A stretch of 64,000 nt of DNA from an uncultured Planctomycetota bacterium (GTDB lineage Bacteria > Planctomycetota > UBA1135 > GCA-002686595): NCBI GenBank assembly GCA_903928115.1, contig CAIYPP010000125.1, positions 1-64,000 of the forward strand. Reading direction: 5' to 3'. This document shows, piece after piece, positions 1 to 8,686 of the stretch. Every line of letters starts with the position of its first letter. The first letter of the stretch is position 1. The position numbers and the translations under genes were made by a program. The notes beneath the pieces were generated by a model that ran no database searches, was not told the DNA's origin, and saw only the letters and a program-made list of their open reading frames with translations.

Positions 1-353
1 CAGTCGGCCGAGGCCACGGCTCGGCGGGCCTTGTTGCGCTGCAAGTGACCGATCATGTGCCAGCGCGGCCGGAGCCCGCACGCGGCGAGCGCCTCGGCCT
101 TGGGTCCAAGCACGTCGACGCGGTTCTCGCCGAGATCGAGCTGGCCTAGGCGGACAAGATCGGCCGCGCGGACCGCCGAGACGCTCTTGGTGACCGCCAG
201 GAGCCGCACCTCGTCCGTCGTGCGGCCGACGGCTGCCGCTGCGCGCGCAACGCGCTCCCGCACGCGCTCAAGGTTGGCACGCAAGAGGGGGTCTACGCTC
301 GCGGGGCGGTCGGGAAGCAACGTCTGGACCACAGGGGCGAGAAGAGTACCCAT
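1..353 (-). CDS. yggS: YggS/PROSC-family pyridoxal-phosphate homeostasis protein (C-terminal part off the window)
   Basis: The minus strand opens with ATG at 351-353 and reads through to base 1 without a stop, giving the first ~117 residues of a PLP-binding TIM-barrel protein. Visible family motifs are LLAVTKSV, whose Lys is the expected PLP-linking residue, the LGENRV-type element (here DLGENRVDVLG) and WHMIGHLQRNKARRAV. YggS proteins bind PLP without known catalysis and buffer PLP and amino-acid/keto-acid pools in the cytoplasm. The gene starts 14 bases after the tilS stop on the same strand, so the two are probably co-transcribed. The C-terminal half is outside the window. Confidence 0.93.
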   Translation of the reverse strand, partial: MGTLLAPVVQTLLPDRPASVDPLLRANLERVRERVARAAAAVGRTTDEVRLLAVTKSVSAVRAADLVRLGQLDLGENRVDVLGPKAEALAACGLRPRWHMIGHLQRNKARRAVASAD

Positions 354-367
354 CCCGCGCGGTTGAG

Positions 368-1981
368 TCACGACGGCGGGGACGCGAAAGGGAGCTCCCC
401 TTGCAGGCTCCGCGACGCAGGATCCACCGCGGCGCGTCCGTCTCCGAGGCGGCCGCTCGCGCTCAGCTCGAGCCGAAGCCGTCGGCGCGTCTCTGCCCGA
501 ACCCGGCGCTCGTGGCAGGGCCTGAGGCCGGCGACCCACAGGAGCTCTGGCCCGGAGAGGACCACGGGCACGAGGCGGCGCTCGGCCCGGGGCACGCCGC
601 TGTCGGCGAGGAAGCGGCGTAGAGCGCGGCGACCGGGGGCTCCCAAGGGATGGAAGCGGTCCCCGGCGGCGGGCCAGCGCACGCGGAGGACTGGGGCCTC
701 TGCTCCCACATCGAGCTCGACCACGCGCGGATCCCGCGGGATCGGACGCTCGGGGCCGCCCTCGACCCACGAAGCCGAGATGCGGCGGCCGTCGGGGAGC
801 GTGACGCTTCCCGGCACGGGAAGCCGGAAACCGCCTTCGGGCGCGGCCCAGCGGGCAAGCCACGGCGGCGCGAGCCTCTGCGCGGCCGGGCGCGCGATGT
901 CGGGCTCGGCGAAGGGCAGCCAGGTCTGACGAACGGGCGCGAGGCGAGGCGGGCCGAGAACCTCGAGCGGGGGATGAAGCTCGACCGACTGCGAGCGCAG
1001 GCACAGGCTCCAGCCGCCCGAGAGGGCGTGGCGCGTGCAGCGGCCCTGTTCGAGATCGGCGAGCACTCGGCCGAGCAGCCGTCGACTCGGGGCGCGTGCG
1101 GTTCCCTCGACCAAGAGGCGCCAGAGCGCTCGGCGCTGGAGGGCCGAGGGGAGGCGCGCGAGCTGCGCTCGGCGGACGGCGCCGCCGAGGGAGGCCGACG
1201 CCGCGCGGCGCGTCGCGCGCGTGGAAGGAAGCGGGTGCCACGCGAGGTCCGCCGTGCGCGCGCTCAGGTCGCGCTCGAGCCCCTCGACAGCGCCGGCGAA
1301 GCTGCGCAGGCTCTCGAGGGCCGCCGGTCCTCCGAGCGATTCGAGCGTTGGGAGCAGCTCCTCACGAACCGCGTTGCGGGAAAACTGAAGATCGCGGTTC
1401 GAGCTGTCCTCGCGCCAAGGGAGCCCCGCTTCGGTGAGCAAGCGACGGATCTCGGCTCTGCGCATTCCGAGCAGGGGACGCACGACGAGCAGTCCGGCAC
1501 GCTCGCTGGCGAGGTCGGGGCCCGGAAGTCCTGAGAGCGTCGAGCCGCGGATCCAGCGGAGGAGCAGCGTCTCCAGTCCGTCGTCCGCGTGATGTCCCGT
1601 CAACAGCACGCGCACTCGGGCACGGCGCGCCTCTTCCTCGAAGACGGCGTAGCGCGCATGGCGAGCCCGCTCCTCGAGGTTCCCGCCCGGAGCGAGCTGG
1701 ACGCGGCGCGCACGAAACGGCACGCCGATGTCGCGGCACAATTCCGCGCAGAAGCGCTCGTCCTCGTCCGCCTCCGCGCCGCGCAGGCCGTGGTGGACGT
1801 GGATGGCGCGCAGCGGCGGGCGCGGCTCGCTCGCGGCGAGCCAGTGCAGCAAGAGCACGCTGTCTGCACCTCCCGAGAGTCCCAGCAACACCGGCTCGGA
1901 CGGATCGAGACCGGCGGCCAGCGCAAGGCGCGGCCAGCGCTCTCTCCAGTCGGCGGGAATGCGGCGGGAATGGGTCGGCAT
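368..1981 (-). CDS. tilS: tRNA(Ile)-lysidine synthase TilS
   Basis: This N-type ATP pyrophosphatase attaches lysine to C34 of tRNA-Ile(CAU), converting its reading from AUG to AUA. The PP-loop SGGADS lies at residues 36-41, followed by HVHHGLRG and TGHHADDGLETLLLRWIRG, both hallmarks of TilS. The C-terminal ~200 residues resemble the substrate-binding and TilS-C regions (GDRFHPLGAPGRRALRRFL). The ATG at 1979-1981 (MPTHSRR) is preferred over an in-frame start 35 codons upstream because the upstream residues have no family character. The protein is 537 aa, longer than the usual ~430-450. It heads a two-gene minus-strand unit with the PLP homeostasis gene and is divergent from gap. Confidence 0.93.
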   Translation of the reverse strand: MPTHSRRIPADWRERWPRLALAAGLDPSEPVLLGLSGGADSVLLLHWLAASEPRPPLRAIHVHHGLRGAEADEDERFCAELCRDIGVPFRARRVQLAPGGNLEERARHARYAVFEEEARRARVRVLLTGHHADDGLETLLLRWIRGSTLSGLPGPDLASERAGLLVVRPLLGMRRAEIRRLLTEAGLPWREDSSNRDLQFSRNAVREELLPTLESLGGPAALESLRSFAGAVEGLERDLSARTADLAWHPLPSTRATRRAASASLGGAVRRAQLARLPSALQRRALWRLLVEGTARAPSRRLLGRVLADLEQGRCTRHALSGGWSLCLRSQSVELHPPLEVLGPPRLAPVRQTWLPFAEPDIARPAAQRLAPPWLARWAAPEGGFRLPVPGSVTLPDGRRISASWVEGGPERPIPRDPRVVELDVGAEAPVLRVRWPAAGDRFHPLGAPGRRALRRFLADSGVPRAERRLVPVVLSGPELLWVAGLRPCHERRVRAETRRRLRLELSASGRLGDGRAAVDPASRSLQGELPFASPPS

Positions 1982-2185
1982 GGGCCCTCGTGCTGCGTTG
2001 ATCGAATCGGCGCAGAGGGCTACCCTCGCACCCCGATTTCCGTGGATTTTCTGCGGGCGGTGAGCGAGGTCGCGGTGGCGGAACAACTTACGCCGCCGGC
2101 GAGCCGCGCTCCGGGAGCCCGCGGTAGACCTGCGGGAGCGTCCTCACCCCAACCTCTCCTCGTCCCAGAAGTTAGGACTCGCCTC

Positions 2186-3259
2186 ATGGGCATGCGCATC
2201 TCGATCAATGGCTTTGGCCGCATCGGCCGCAACGTGTTCCGCGTCATCACCTCGCGCTACCCCGACATCGAGGTCGTCCACATCAACGACCTGACGGATC
2301 CGGCGACGCTCGCTCACCTGCTCAAGTACGACTCGGTCCACGGCCCCTTCGCCGGCAAGGTCGAGGCGGGGAAGGACTTCATCAAGGTCGACGGAAAGAA
2401 GATCTCGATCACCGCGATCAAGGATCCCGCGCAGCTCCCGCACGCCGCCAACAACGTCGACTTCGTCGTCGAGTCGACGGGCATCTTCACCTCGCGCGAG
2501 GCGTGCCAGAAGCACATCGACGCGGGCGCGAAGCGCGTGCTCTTGACGGTTCCGCCGAAGGATGAAGTCGATGCGATGATCGTGCTCGGCGTGAACCACG
2601 ACACGCTGAAGCCGGAGCACCGCATCATCTCGAACGCTTCGTGCACGACGAACTGCCTCGCGCCGCTGGCGAAGGTGCTCGACGCCAAGTTCGGCATCGT
2701 GCGCGGCATGATGACCACGGTCCACGCGTACACGAACGACCAGCAGGTGCTCGACCTGCCTCACAAGGACCTGCGCCGCGCGCGCGCTGCGGCCTGCAAC
2801 ATCATCCCGACCACGACGGGCGCGGCCCGCGCGGTGGGCAAGGTGCTTCCGCAGCTCAAGGGCAAGCTCGACGGCGTCGCCATGCGCGTTCCCGTGCCGG
2901 ATGGCTCGGTGGTCGACCTCGTGGCGGAGCTCAAGACCGACGCGACGATCGAGGACATCAACAAGGCCTACGCCGAGGCCGCCAAGTCGAAGGACTTGAA
3001 GGGCATCCTCGAGTTTTCGAATGACCCCCTCGTCTCCAGCGACATCGTGCGCAACCCGCACAGCACGATCTTCGACGCGCAGTCGACCATGGTGATGGAC
3101 AAGCGCATGGTGAAGCTCGTCGCTTGGTACGACAACGAGTGGGGCTACTCGAACCGCGTCGTCGAGCTGATGAAGCTCGCGAACAAGATGAAGCTCCCCA
3201 AGGCGCCGAAGGTCGCGCCGAAGCCGGCGGCCACGGAGGGCGCCCCTGCGGGAAAATGA
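2186..3259 (+). CDS. gap: Type I glyceraldehyde-3-phosphate dehydrogenase
   Basis: It oxidises and phosphorylates glyceraldehyde-3-phosphate to 1,3-bisphosphoglycerate in glycolysis, using NAD. The Rossmann start INGFGRIGRNVFR is at the N-terminus, INDLTDP carries the Asp typical of NAD preference, and the catalytic motif SNASCTTNCLAP has Cys153. The C-terminal NEWGYSNRVVELM is conserved. ATG at 2186 is chosen because AGGA at 2174-2177 is well spaced and the family motif starts at residue 4; the frame stays open far upstream but without similarity. The 357-aa protein has an extra ~20-residue Lys/Pro/Ala-rich tail beyond the usual end. Its TGA overlaps the pgk ATG (ATGA), so the two are translationally coupled. 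Confidence 0.97.
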   Translation: MGMRISINGFGRIGRNVFRVITSRYPDIEVVHINDLTDPATLAHLLKYDSVHGPFAGKVEAGKDFIKVDGKKISITAIKDPAQLPHAANNVDFVVESTGIFTSREACQKHIDAGAKRVLLTVPPKDEVDAMIVLGVNHDTLKPEHRIISNASCTTNCLAPLAKVLDAKFGIVRGMMTTVHAYTNDQQVLDLPHKDLRRARAAACNIIPTTTGAARAVGKVLPQLKGKLDGVAMRVPVPDGSVVDLVAELKTDATIEDINKAYAEAAKSKDLKGILEFSNDPLVSSDIVRNPHSTIFDAQSTMVMDKRMVKLVAWYDNEWGYSNRVVELMKLANKMKLPKAPKVAPKPAATEGAPAGK

Positions 3260-4455
3260 CCGGCGCGTCGGGTGCCGGAGCGGCCGGACTCGACGCGCTC
3301 GACTTCAAGGGCAGGCGCGTCCTCATGCGGGTGGACTTCAACGTCCCGCAGGACGCGTCGGGCGCGATCAGCGATGACACGCGCATTCGCGCCGCGCTCC
3401 CGACGATCCGCGAGGTCCTCTCGAAGGGGGCGCGCGTCGTCGTGCTCATGAGCCACTTGGGCCGTCCCAAGGGCGTCGACGAGAAGCTGCGTCTCGCCCC
3501 GATTGCCGAGCGGCTCTCGAAGCTGCTCGGCAAGGCCGTGGTCGCGCTCAAGGACAGCACGGGCGCTTCGGTGGAGCAGGCTGTCGCCGGCGCGCCTTCG
3601 GGCAGCGTGCTCTTGCTCGAGAACGTCCGCTTCAACGCGGGCGAGCAGAAGGCGGATCCGGCACTGAGCGCGGCCTACGCCAAGCTCGGCGACGTGTTCG
3701 TGAACGACGCGTTCGGCACATCGCACCGCGCCGAGTGCTCGGTGAGCGAGGTTGCGAAGCTCCTGCCGTCCGTCGCCGGTCGCCTCCTGCAGGCGGAGAT
3801 CGACGCCTTCGGCCGCGTGCTCACGAACCCGCGCAAGCCGCTCGTCGCGATCCTCGGCGGCGCCAAGGTCTCTGACAAGTTGCTCGTCATCGACAACTTG
3901 CTCGATCGCTGCGACACGCTGCTCGTCGGCGGCGGCATGGCCTACACCTTCCTGAAGGCGATGGGGCAGGGGATCGGCAAGTCCCTGTGCGAAGACGAGC
4001 GCATGGACGTCGTGAAGGCGGCGCTCGCCAAGGCCAAGGCTCGCAACGTCGAGCTGCTCCTGCCCGTCGATCACGTGGTCGCCGACCGCTTCGCTGCCGA
4101 TGCGCAGACGAAGGTCGTCGACGCGATCCCCGACGGTTGGATGGCGCTCGACATCGGTCCGAAGTCGGCCAAGCTCTTCGCAGCGCGCATCGCGAAGGCC
4201 CAGACGATCGTGTGGAACGGTCCGATGGGGGTCTTCGAGATGCCTGCGTTCTGTGAGGGGACCAAGGCCGTCGGCAAGGCCGTCGCGTCGGCCAAGGGCT
4301 ACACCGTCGTGGGCGGAGGCGACTCTGTGGCGGCGCTCGAACAGCTCAAGCTGTCGGCGAAGGTGAAGCACGTCTCCACGGGGGGCGGGGCTTCGCTGGA
4401 GCTCCTCGAAGGCAAGGCGTTGCCGGGCATCACGGCCCTGTCCCCCAAGCGCTGA
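3256..4455 (+). CDS. pgk: Phosphoglycerate kinase
   Basis: It transfers phosphate from 1,3-bisphosphoglycerate to ADP, the step after GAPDH. Family landmarks are VLMRVDFNVPQD near residue 25, MSHLGRPKG, LLENVRFNAGEQK, VNDAFGTSHRAECSV, the hinge and nucleotide-binding GGAKVSDKL, and the C-terminal GGGDSVAALEQ and STGGGASLELLEGK. The ATG overlaps the gap stop by four bases (ATGA), so translation is probably coupled and stoichiometric. Length (399 aa) is normal. A strong intrinsic terminator begins 18 bases after the stop and closes the gap-pgk operon. Confidence 0.98.
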   Translation: MTGASGAGAAGLDALDFKGRRVLMRVDFNVPQDASGAISDDTRIRAALPTIREVLSKGARVVVLMSHLGRPKGVDEKLRLAPIAERLSKLLGKAVVALKDSTGASVEQAVAGAPSGSVLLLENVRFNAGEQKADPALSAAYAKLGDVFVNDAFGTSHRAECSVSEVAKLLPSVAGRLLQAEIDAFGRVLTNPRKPLVAILGGAKVSDKLLVIDNLLDRCDTLLVGGGMAYTFLKAMGQGIGKSLCEDERMDVVKAALAKAKARNVELLLPVDHVVADRFAADAQTKVVDAIPDGWMALDIGPKSAKLFAARIAKAQTIVWNGPMGVFEMPAFCEGTKAVGKAVASAKGYTVVGGGDSVAALEQLKLSAKVKHVSTGGGASLELLEGKALPGITALSPKR

Positions 4456-4472
4456 TCGAGGTCTTTCTCATG

Positions 4473-4520
4473 AGACGCACCCGCGCAGAGCTCGTGCTCG
4501 CGCGGGTGCGTCTTCCTGTT
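4473..4520 (+). terminator. Intrinsic terminator after gap-pgk
   Basis: A perfect 14-bp inverted repeat (4473-4486 with 4500-4513, AGACGCACCCGCGC and its complement) encloses a 13-base loop. It is followed by TTCCTGTTTC, a T-rich but broken tail. Position and strength fit termination of the gap-pgk transcript before the next gene at 4541. Confidence 0.85.
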
Positions 4521-4540
4521 TCGGGAGCTAGCATCGCGTC

Positions 4541-7021
4541 ATGACGTCTCTTGGGGCGCGCGGGTTTCGGCTTGGGCTGCTCGCGTTTCTCCTCTGCGCG
4601 TTTGCCGCGCTGTGCGTGTACAAGGCGCGCAGCAGCTCCCGAGTTCCGTTTCTTTCATCCCACGCCGGTGCGGAGTGGGTCCTGTTTCCGAGCGCGCCGA
4701 GCGCCTCGATTCGACGCACGGCAGCGCTGGAGACGGAGTTCCGACGTGCGTTCGAGCTGGCGTCGGCGCCCGCCGTCGCGCGCTTGGAGATCCGTGGCTT
4801 CACGGTTGCGCAGGTCATGCTGAACGGCGTGGCGCTCCCCATGGCGGACGATCGACTGCGGAACTGGAAGCATCCGCTCGCTTGGGACGTTCACCAGCTC
4901 CTTCGCGCTGGAGCGAACGAGCTCGTAGTGCGGGTCGTGAACGAGAGAGGTCCGCCGGCGCTGTGGGCGCTGCTCACGACGGATGTCGGCACGGTCGCGA
5001 GCGACACGAGCTTCCGTGCGACGTGCGCGCGCTCGGCCGAGCGTCCGGTTCGGCTCGCGCGAGTCGCGATGGCGGAGTGGGGCGGGCTAGGAGCGGCGAG
5101 CTCGGTGGGTGCGCTGCGCTCGGATGACGCGAATCCAACTCCTTGGCGGGGACTGCGCGATCGCTGGGGAACGCTCGCGCTGGTCGGCGTCCTCGCAGCC
5201 GTGATCGTCACGTGGCTTCGCCGCAGAGCGATCTCGTGGACGCCGGCCAAGCTCGCGACGCTGGTCGCTGCGCTTTGCGTAGCCCATGCGCTGCTTTTCT
5301 GGAACAACCGCGGAATCGCGCCGTCGCAGGGTTTCGATGCGCTCGCACACCTCGACTACGTCGAGCATGTCTTCCGCACCTGGAGCGTCCCGCTGGCGGA
5401 CGAGGGATGGGAGATGTACCAGCCGCCGGCGTGGTACTTCCTTGCAGCCGGGGCGTGGAAGCTTTTCGGCGTCACTCCGGGCACGCCGGAGTCGCTCGCG
5501 GTTTTGCGCATGCTCGGCTGGCTCGCGCTCGCTCTGCAGCTGGTCGCCGTCGCGGGAACGCTCTGGGAAGTATCGAAGGCGGATCCGAGGGTCGCCGCGG
5601 TCGGCGTCGTGTTTGCGGCGCTCCTGCCGATGCAGCTGTATCTGTTCTCCTTTCCAACCAACGAGAGCTGGGCCGCGACCTGGATCGCGCTCGCGCTTTG
5701 GCTCGCGGTGCGAGCCCTCGTCCGTGGAGAGTCAGGCTGGCCCCTGCACGTGACGATCGGCGCTCTGCTGGGCGTTGCGTTGTTGACGAAGTTCTCTGGC
5801 CTGCTCGCGCTCTGCGGCGTCGTTGCGTTGCTTGCCGCCAAGGCCCTGCGAGGCACCGAGGCTCGCGTATCGACGTTGATCCGCACCGCAGGACTCGTCG
5901 CGTTCGTCGCGCTCGCGCTGGCGTCGCCGTACTACGCGAAGGTGTACGAGCGCTTCGGCGAGGTTCTCGTATGGAACCTCGACGACGCGACGGGCTTCGC
6001 ATGGTGGCAGGATCCGGGCTACCACGTCGCGGGAGACTACTTGCGCTTCGGTGAGTCGCTCGTGCGGCCGCTCTTGTCTTCGCTTGCGGGCATTCCCGAT
6101 GCGCTGTTCAGCACGCTCTGGAGCGATGGGATGCTCGGTGGCAGCGCACGCGTGGACGTGCGGCCACCGTGGGACTACTCCCTGTTGGCAGCGCTGGTGC
6201 CCTTGGGCCTTCTTGCGAGCGCGCTGATCGTGGGGGGCGTGCTCGCGGAGCTCCGGGCGTGGATCGAGCAGGGCGAGCTCTCGAAGAGCCTTCTCTTTGG
6301 ACTCGCGTGCGTGACACTCGCGGCGCTGATCTCGCTCACGCTCGACTTGCCGACGTTCGCGCAGGCAAAAGCCATCTATGCCGCGTCGGTCGTCGCGGCG
6401 CTCGCTCTCGCGTTCTCTCGCGGGCTCGGCGCGGTCTCCAAACAGCTGCCAGCGTTCGGTGCTCTTCTCGAAGTTGCCCTGCTCGCCGGCGGAGCGCTCT
6501 CGTACTGGAGCTTCTGGAGCAGCGGCGCTGCACGCGAAGCGGGGCTCGAGCGCTTGCCGAGCGCGGGCCAAGTTCCCTCCAAGATCGACTTGCTCGAGGT
6601 CTCCAGTGGGGACCGAGTGCGTGCACTCGACGCGGCTCGACGCGAGCTGGAACGAGCGCCCGACCAGGCGTGGGCTCATCGAAACCTCGCGTTCGTGCTC
6701 TTCAAGACGGGGGAGCGCGAGGCCGCGTTGCAGGCTGCGCGAGAGGGCTTGGCCGTCGACCCTTGGAACGCGGACCTGCATCGGCTCGTGGCAGCGCTCC
6801 TCGGCTCCACTCCCGTGGCGGCGCGCCACACCGAGTGGTCCGCGCTCTTGGAGCCTACGCACGTGCCCAGCGTCTTGCGCGCTGCACAAGCCCGGCGCGA
6901 CGCCGGAGACGACGAATCGGCGCGCAGAATGCTCCTGCGGGCCTCCGGAGCCCTCTCCGGGGCCAGCGAGGCCGATCGCTCTCGCATCGCGGCGGCCCTG
7001 TCGGACCTTTCCGGCGGGTAG
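4541..7021 (+). CDS. GT-C-like polytopic membrane glycosyltransferase with lumenal N-domain and C-terminal TPRs
   Basis: An 826-aa inner-membrane protein. A signal-anchor helix (GLLAFLLCAFAALCVY) is followed by ~120 residues that look like an extracytoplasmic beta-sandwich. Many hydrophobic helices then run from about residue 205 to 665. The first large loop after the second helix has DALAHLDYVEH (~265) and MYQPPAWYFLA (~291), similar to the acidic motif and YxPP of ArnT/PMT-type GT-C enzymes that use polyprenyl-phosphate sugars. Residues ~690-826 form TPR-like helices (AHRNLAFVLFKTGEREAAL). The acceptor is unknown. It lies between the gap-pgk terminator and rpe. The GT-C call is by topology and motif; it could instead be a non-catalytic membrane protein. 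Confidence 0.65.
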   Translation: MTSLGARGFRLGLLAFLLCAFAALCVYKARSSSRVPFLSSHAGAEWVLFPSAPSASIRRTAALETEFRRAFELASAPAVARLEIRGFTVAQVMLNGVALPMADDRLRNWKHPLAWDVHQLLRAGANELVVRVVNERGPPALWALLTTDVGTVASDTSFRATCARSAERPVRLARVAMAEWGGLGAASSVGALRSDDANPTPWRGLRDRWGTLALVGVLAAVIVTWLRRRAISWTPAKLATLVAALCVAHALLFWNNRGIAPSQGFDALAHLDYVEHVFRTWSVPLADEGWEMYQPPAWYFLAAGAWKLFGVTPGTPESLAVLRMLGWLALALQLVAVAGTLWEVSKADPRVAAVGVVFAALLPMQLYLFSFPTNESWAATWIALALWLAVRALVRGESGWPLHVTIGALLGVALLTKFSGLLALCGVVALLAAKALRGTEARVSTLIRTAGLVAFVALALASPYYAKVYERFGEVLVWNLDDATGFAWWQDPGYHVAGDYLRFGESLVRPLLSSLAGIPDALFSTLWSDGMLGGSARVDVRPPWDYSLLAALVPLGLLASALIVGGVLAELRAWIEQGELSKSLLFGLACVTLAALISLTLDLPTFAQAKAIYAASVVAALALAFSRGLGAVSKQLPAFGALLEVALLAGGALSYWSFWSSGAAREAGLERLPSAGQVPSKIDLLEVSSGDRVRALDAARRELERAPDQAWAHRNLAFVLFKTGEREAALQAAREGLAVDPWNADLHRLVAALLGSTPVAARHTEWSALLEPTHVPSVLRAAQARRDAGDDESARRMLLRASGALSGASEADRSRIAAALSDLSGG

Positions 7022-7057
7022 GGGGCGCGCGTAGCATCGTGGGGCCGCCGACGCCCC

Positions 7058-7741
7058 ATGCGCCCGATCCTCATCTCCCCGTCGCTCCTCTCGTGCGATT
7101 TCGCGCGCTTGGCCACCGAGGTCACGCGTGTGGAGGAGGCCGGAGCGGACTGGCTGCACATCGATGTGATGGACGGTCACTTCGTCCCGAACATGACGAT
7201 CGGGCCGCCGGTGGTGGAGGCCATCGGGAAGGTGGCGCGTCGTCCGCTCGACGTGCACTTGATGATCACCGATCCTCTCAAATACGCGTCGCACTATGCG
7301 AAGGCCGGAGCGCACGTGCTCACGTTCCACATCGAAGTGGCGGGGTCGGCTGCGGGCGCACGCGAGGTGATCGACGCGTTCCGATCCGAGGGCGTGCGGA
7401 AAGTTGGGGTCGCGCTCAACCCGGACACTCCGGTGGAGCGTGTCTTCGACGTGCTCGACCTTGTGGATCTGGTGCTCGTGATGAGCGTCTTCCCGGGTTT
7501 TGGTGGCCAGAAGTTCATCGCCGACGTCCTCCCGAAGGTCCGTGCGCTGCGCGCGCGCGGATTCGAGCGCGACATCGAGATGGACGGCGGCATCCACGCC
7601 GGAACTTTGCCCGCCTGCGCCGAAGCCGGCACGAACGTCTTCGTCGCGGGCTCCGCGATCTTTGGAGCGCAGGACATGCGCTCGACCATCCACGGATTCC
7701 GCGAGAGCGCCGAGCGCGCCCGAGCGGGTTCCCAAGCCTAG
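7058..7741 (+). CDS. rpe: Ribulose-phosphate 3-epimerase
   Basis: It interconverts D-ribulose-5-phosphate and D-xylulose-5-phosphate in the pentose phosphate pathway. The (beta/alpha)8 signature is clear: SPSLLSCDFARL, DWLHIDVMDGHFVPNMTIGP with metal-binding His/Asp, HLMI, VALNPDTP, VLVMSVFPGFGGQKF and DGGIHAGTLPACAEAGTNVFVAGSAIFG. Length (227 aa) is normal. It starts 36 bases after the membrane GT stop and is followed after 20 bases by accD, so it is probably part of a plus-strand transcription unit. Confidence 0.97.
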   Translation: MRPILISPSLLSCDFARLATEVTRVEEAGADWLHIDVMDGHFVPNMTIGPPVVEAIGKVARRPLDVHLMITDPLKYASHYAKAGAHVLTFHIEVAGSAAGAREVIDAFRSEGVRKVGVALNPDTPVERVFDVLDLVDLVLVMSVFPGFGGQKFIADVLPKVRALRARGFERDIEMDGGIHAGTLPACAEAGTNVFVAGSAIFGAQDMRSTIHGFRESAERARAGSQA

Positions 7742-7761
7742 CCACGACACCGCAAGCAACC

Positions 7762-8667
7762 ATGGCTGACAAACCGAAGAAGGACGATGCCCGCATCCCC
7801 GACTCGAGCCTGAGCGAGACGCGCTTCTCGCGACTGCGCAAGAAGAAGGACATGCCGGGCGGGTTGTGGCTCAAGTGTGAGAGCTGCAGCGCGATGCTGT
7901 ACCGCAAGGAGCTCGAGGAAAAGGGTCGTGTATGCCCGACCTGCGAGTTTCACTTCACGCTCCCGGGGCGCGAGCGCGTCGCGATGACGATCGACGAGGG
8001 CACGTGGCAGGAGCGCTTCGCGGAGGTGACCTCGCTCGACCGCCTGGGCTTCAAGGACAGCTCGCCGTACCTCGACAAGGTCGAGAAGGCGCGCGCCCGC
8101 ACCAAGCAGAATGAGGCTCTGATCTGCGGCACGGGCAAGATCGAGGGCCGTGAGATCGTGCTCGCGGTGCTGGACTTCAGCTTCCTCGGCGGGTCGATGG
8201 GCGAGGTCGTGGGCGAGAAGATCGCGCTCGCGGCCGAGCTCGCGATCCAGCAGCACGTGCCGCTCGTGATCTTCACCGGCTCCGGCGGCGCGCGCATGCA
8301 CGAGGGCGTGCTCTCCCTCATGCAGATGGCGAAGACGTGCGCGGCGCTGGCCGAGCTCAACGACGCGGGCGGATTCTCGATCTGCGTGATGACGCACCCG
8401 ACCACGGGCGGCGTCACTGCTTCGTTCGCATCTGTGTGCGACATCACGCTCGCGGAACCGGGTGCGCTCATCGGCTTCGCGGGACCGCGTGTCATCGCGA
8501 CGACGCTCAAGCAGGAGCTCCCTGCGGGCTTCCAGCGCGCCGAGTTCCTTCTCGAGAAGGGTCAGATCGACCGCATCGTGAAGCGCGGCGAGATGAAGCA
8601 GGTGCTCGCGCGCCTGCTCGACTACACCAAGGGCTCGCGCGTCGAGTCCAAGCCCGCAAAGGCGTGA
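7762..8667 (+). CDS. accD: Acetyl-CoA carboxylase carboxyltransferase subunit beta
   Basis: The beta subunit of the carboxyltransferase moves CO2 from carboxybiotin to acetyl-CoA, forming malonyl-CoA for fatty-acid synthesis. The N-terminal zinc ribbon has Cys39, Cys42, Cys58 and Cys61 (CESC, CPTC). The crotonase-like core has GGSMGEVVGEKI, FTGSGGARMHEG and MTHPTTGGVTASFA. The frame is open for ~530 codons upstream, but the ATG at 7762 is where AccD similarity begins and gives the usual ~300-aa length. Nineteen bases separate it from the next gene, which has a strong AAGGAGGA ribosome binding site. No accA is visible nearby. Confidence 0.96.
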   Translation: MADKPKKDDARIPDSSLSETRFSRLRKKKDMPGGLWLKCESCSAMLYRKELEEKGRVCPTCEFHFTLPGRERVAMTIDEGTWQERFAEVTSLDRLGFKDSSPYLDKVEKARARTKQNEALICGTGKIEGREIVLAVLDFSFLGGSMGEVVGEKIALAAELAIQQHVPLVIFTGSGGARMHEGVLSLMQMAKTCAALAELNDAGGFSICVMTHPTTGGVTASFASVCDITLAEPGALIGFAGPRVIATTLKQELPAGFQRAEFLLEKGQIDRIVKRGEMKQVLARLLDYTKGSRVESKPAKA

Positions 8668-8686
8668 GAGAAGGAGGAACCAAGGC

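Noticed and set aside
1996-2030. A sigma-70-like promoter (TTGATC, 17 bases, TACCCT) before gap
   Set aside because: The -10 matches only half of consensus and it sits 160 bases from the start; in this GC-rich DNA such a match is expected by chance.
5732-7759. A 675-residue minus-strand open frame
   Set aside because: It covers the plus-strand membrane protein and rpe, has no recognisable motif, and is rich in Arg/His as expected for a shadow of high-GC coding.
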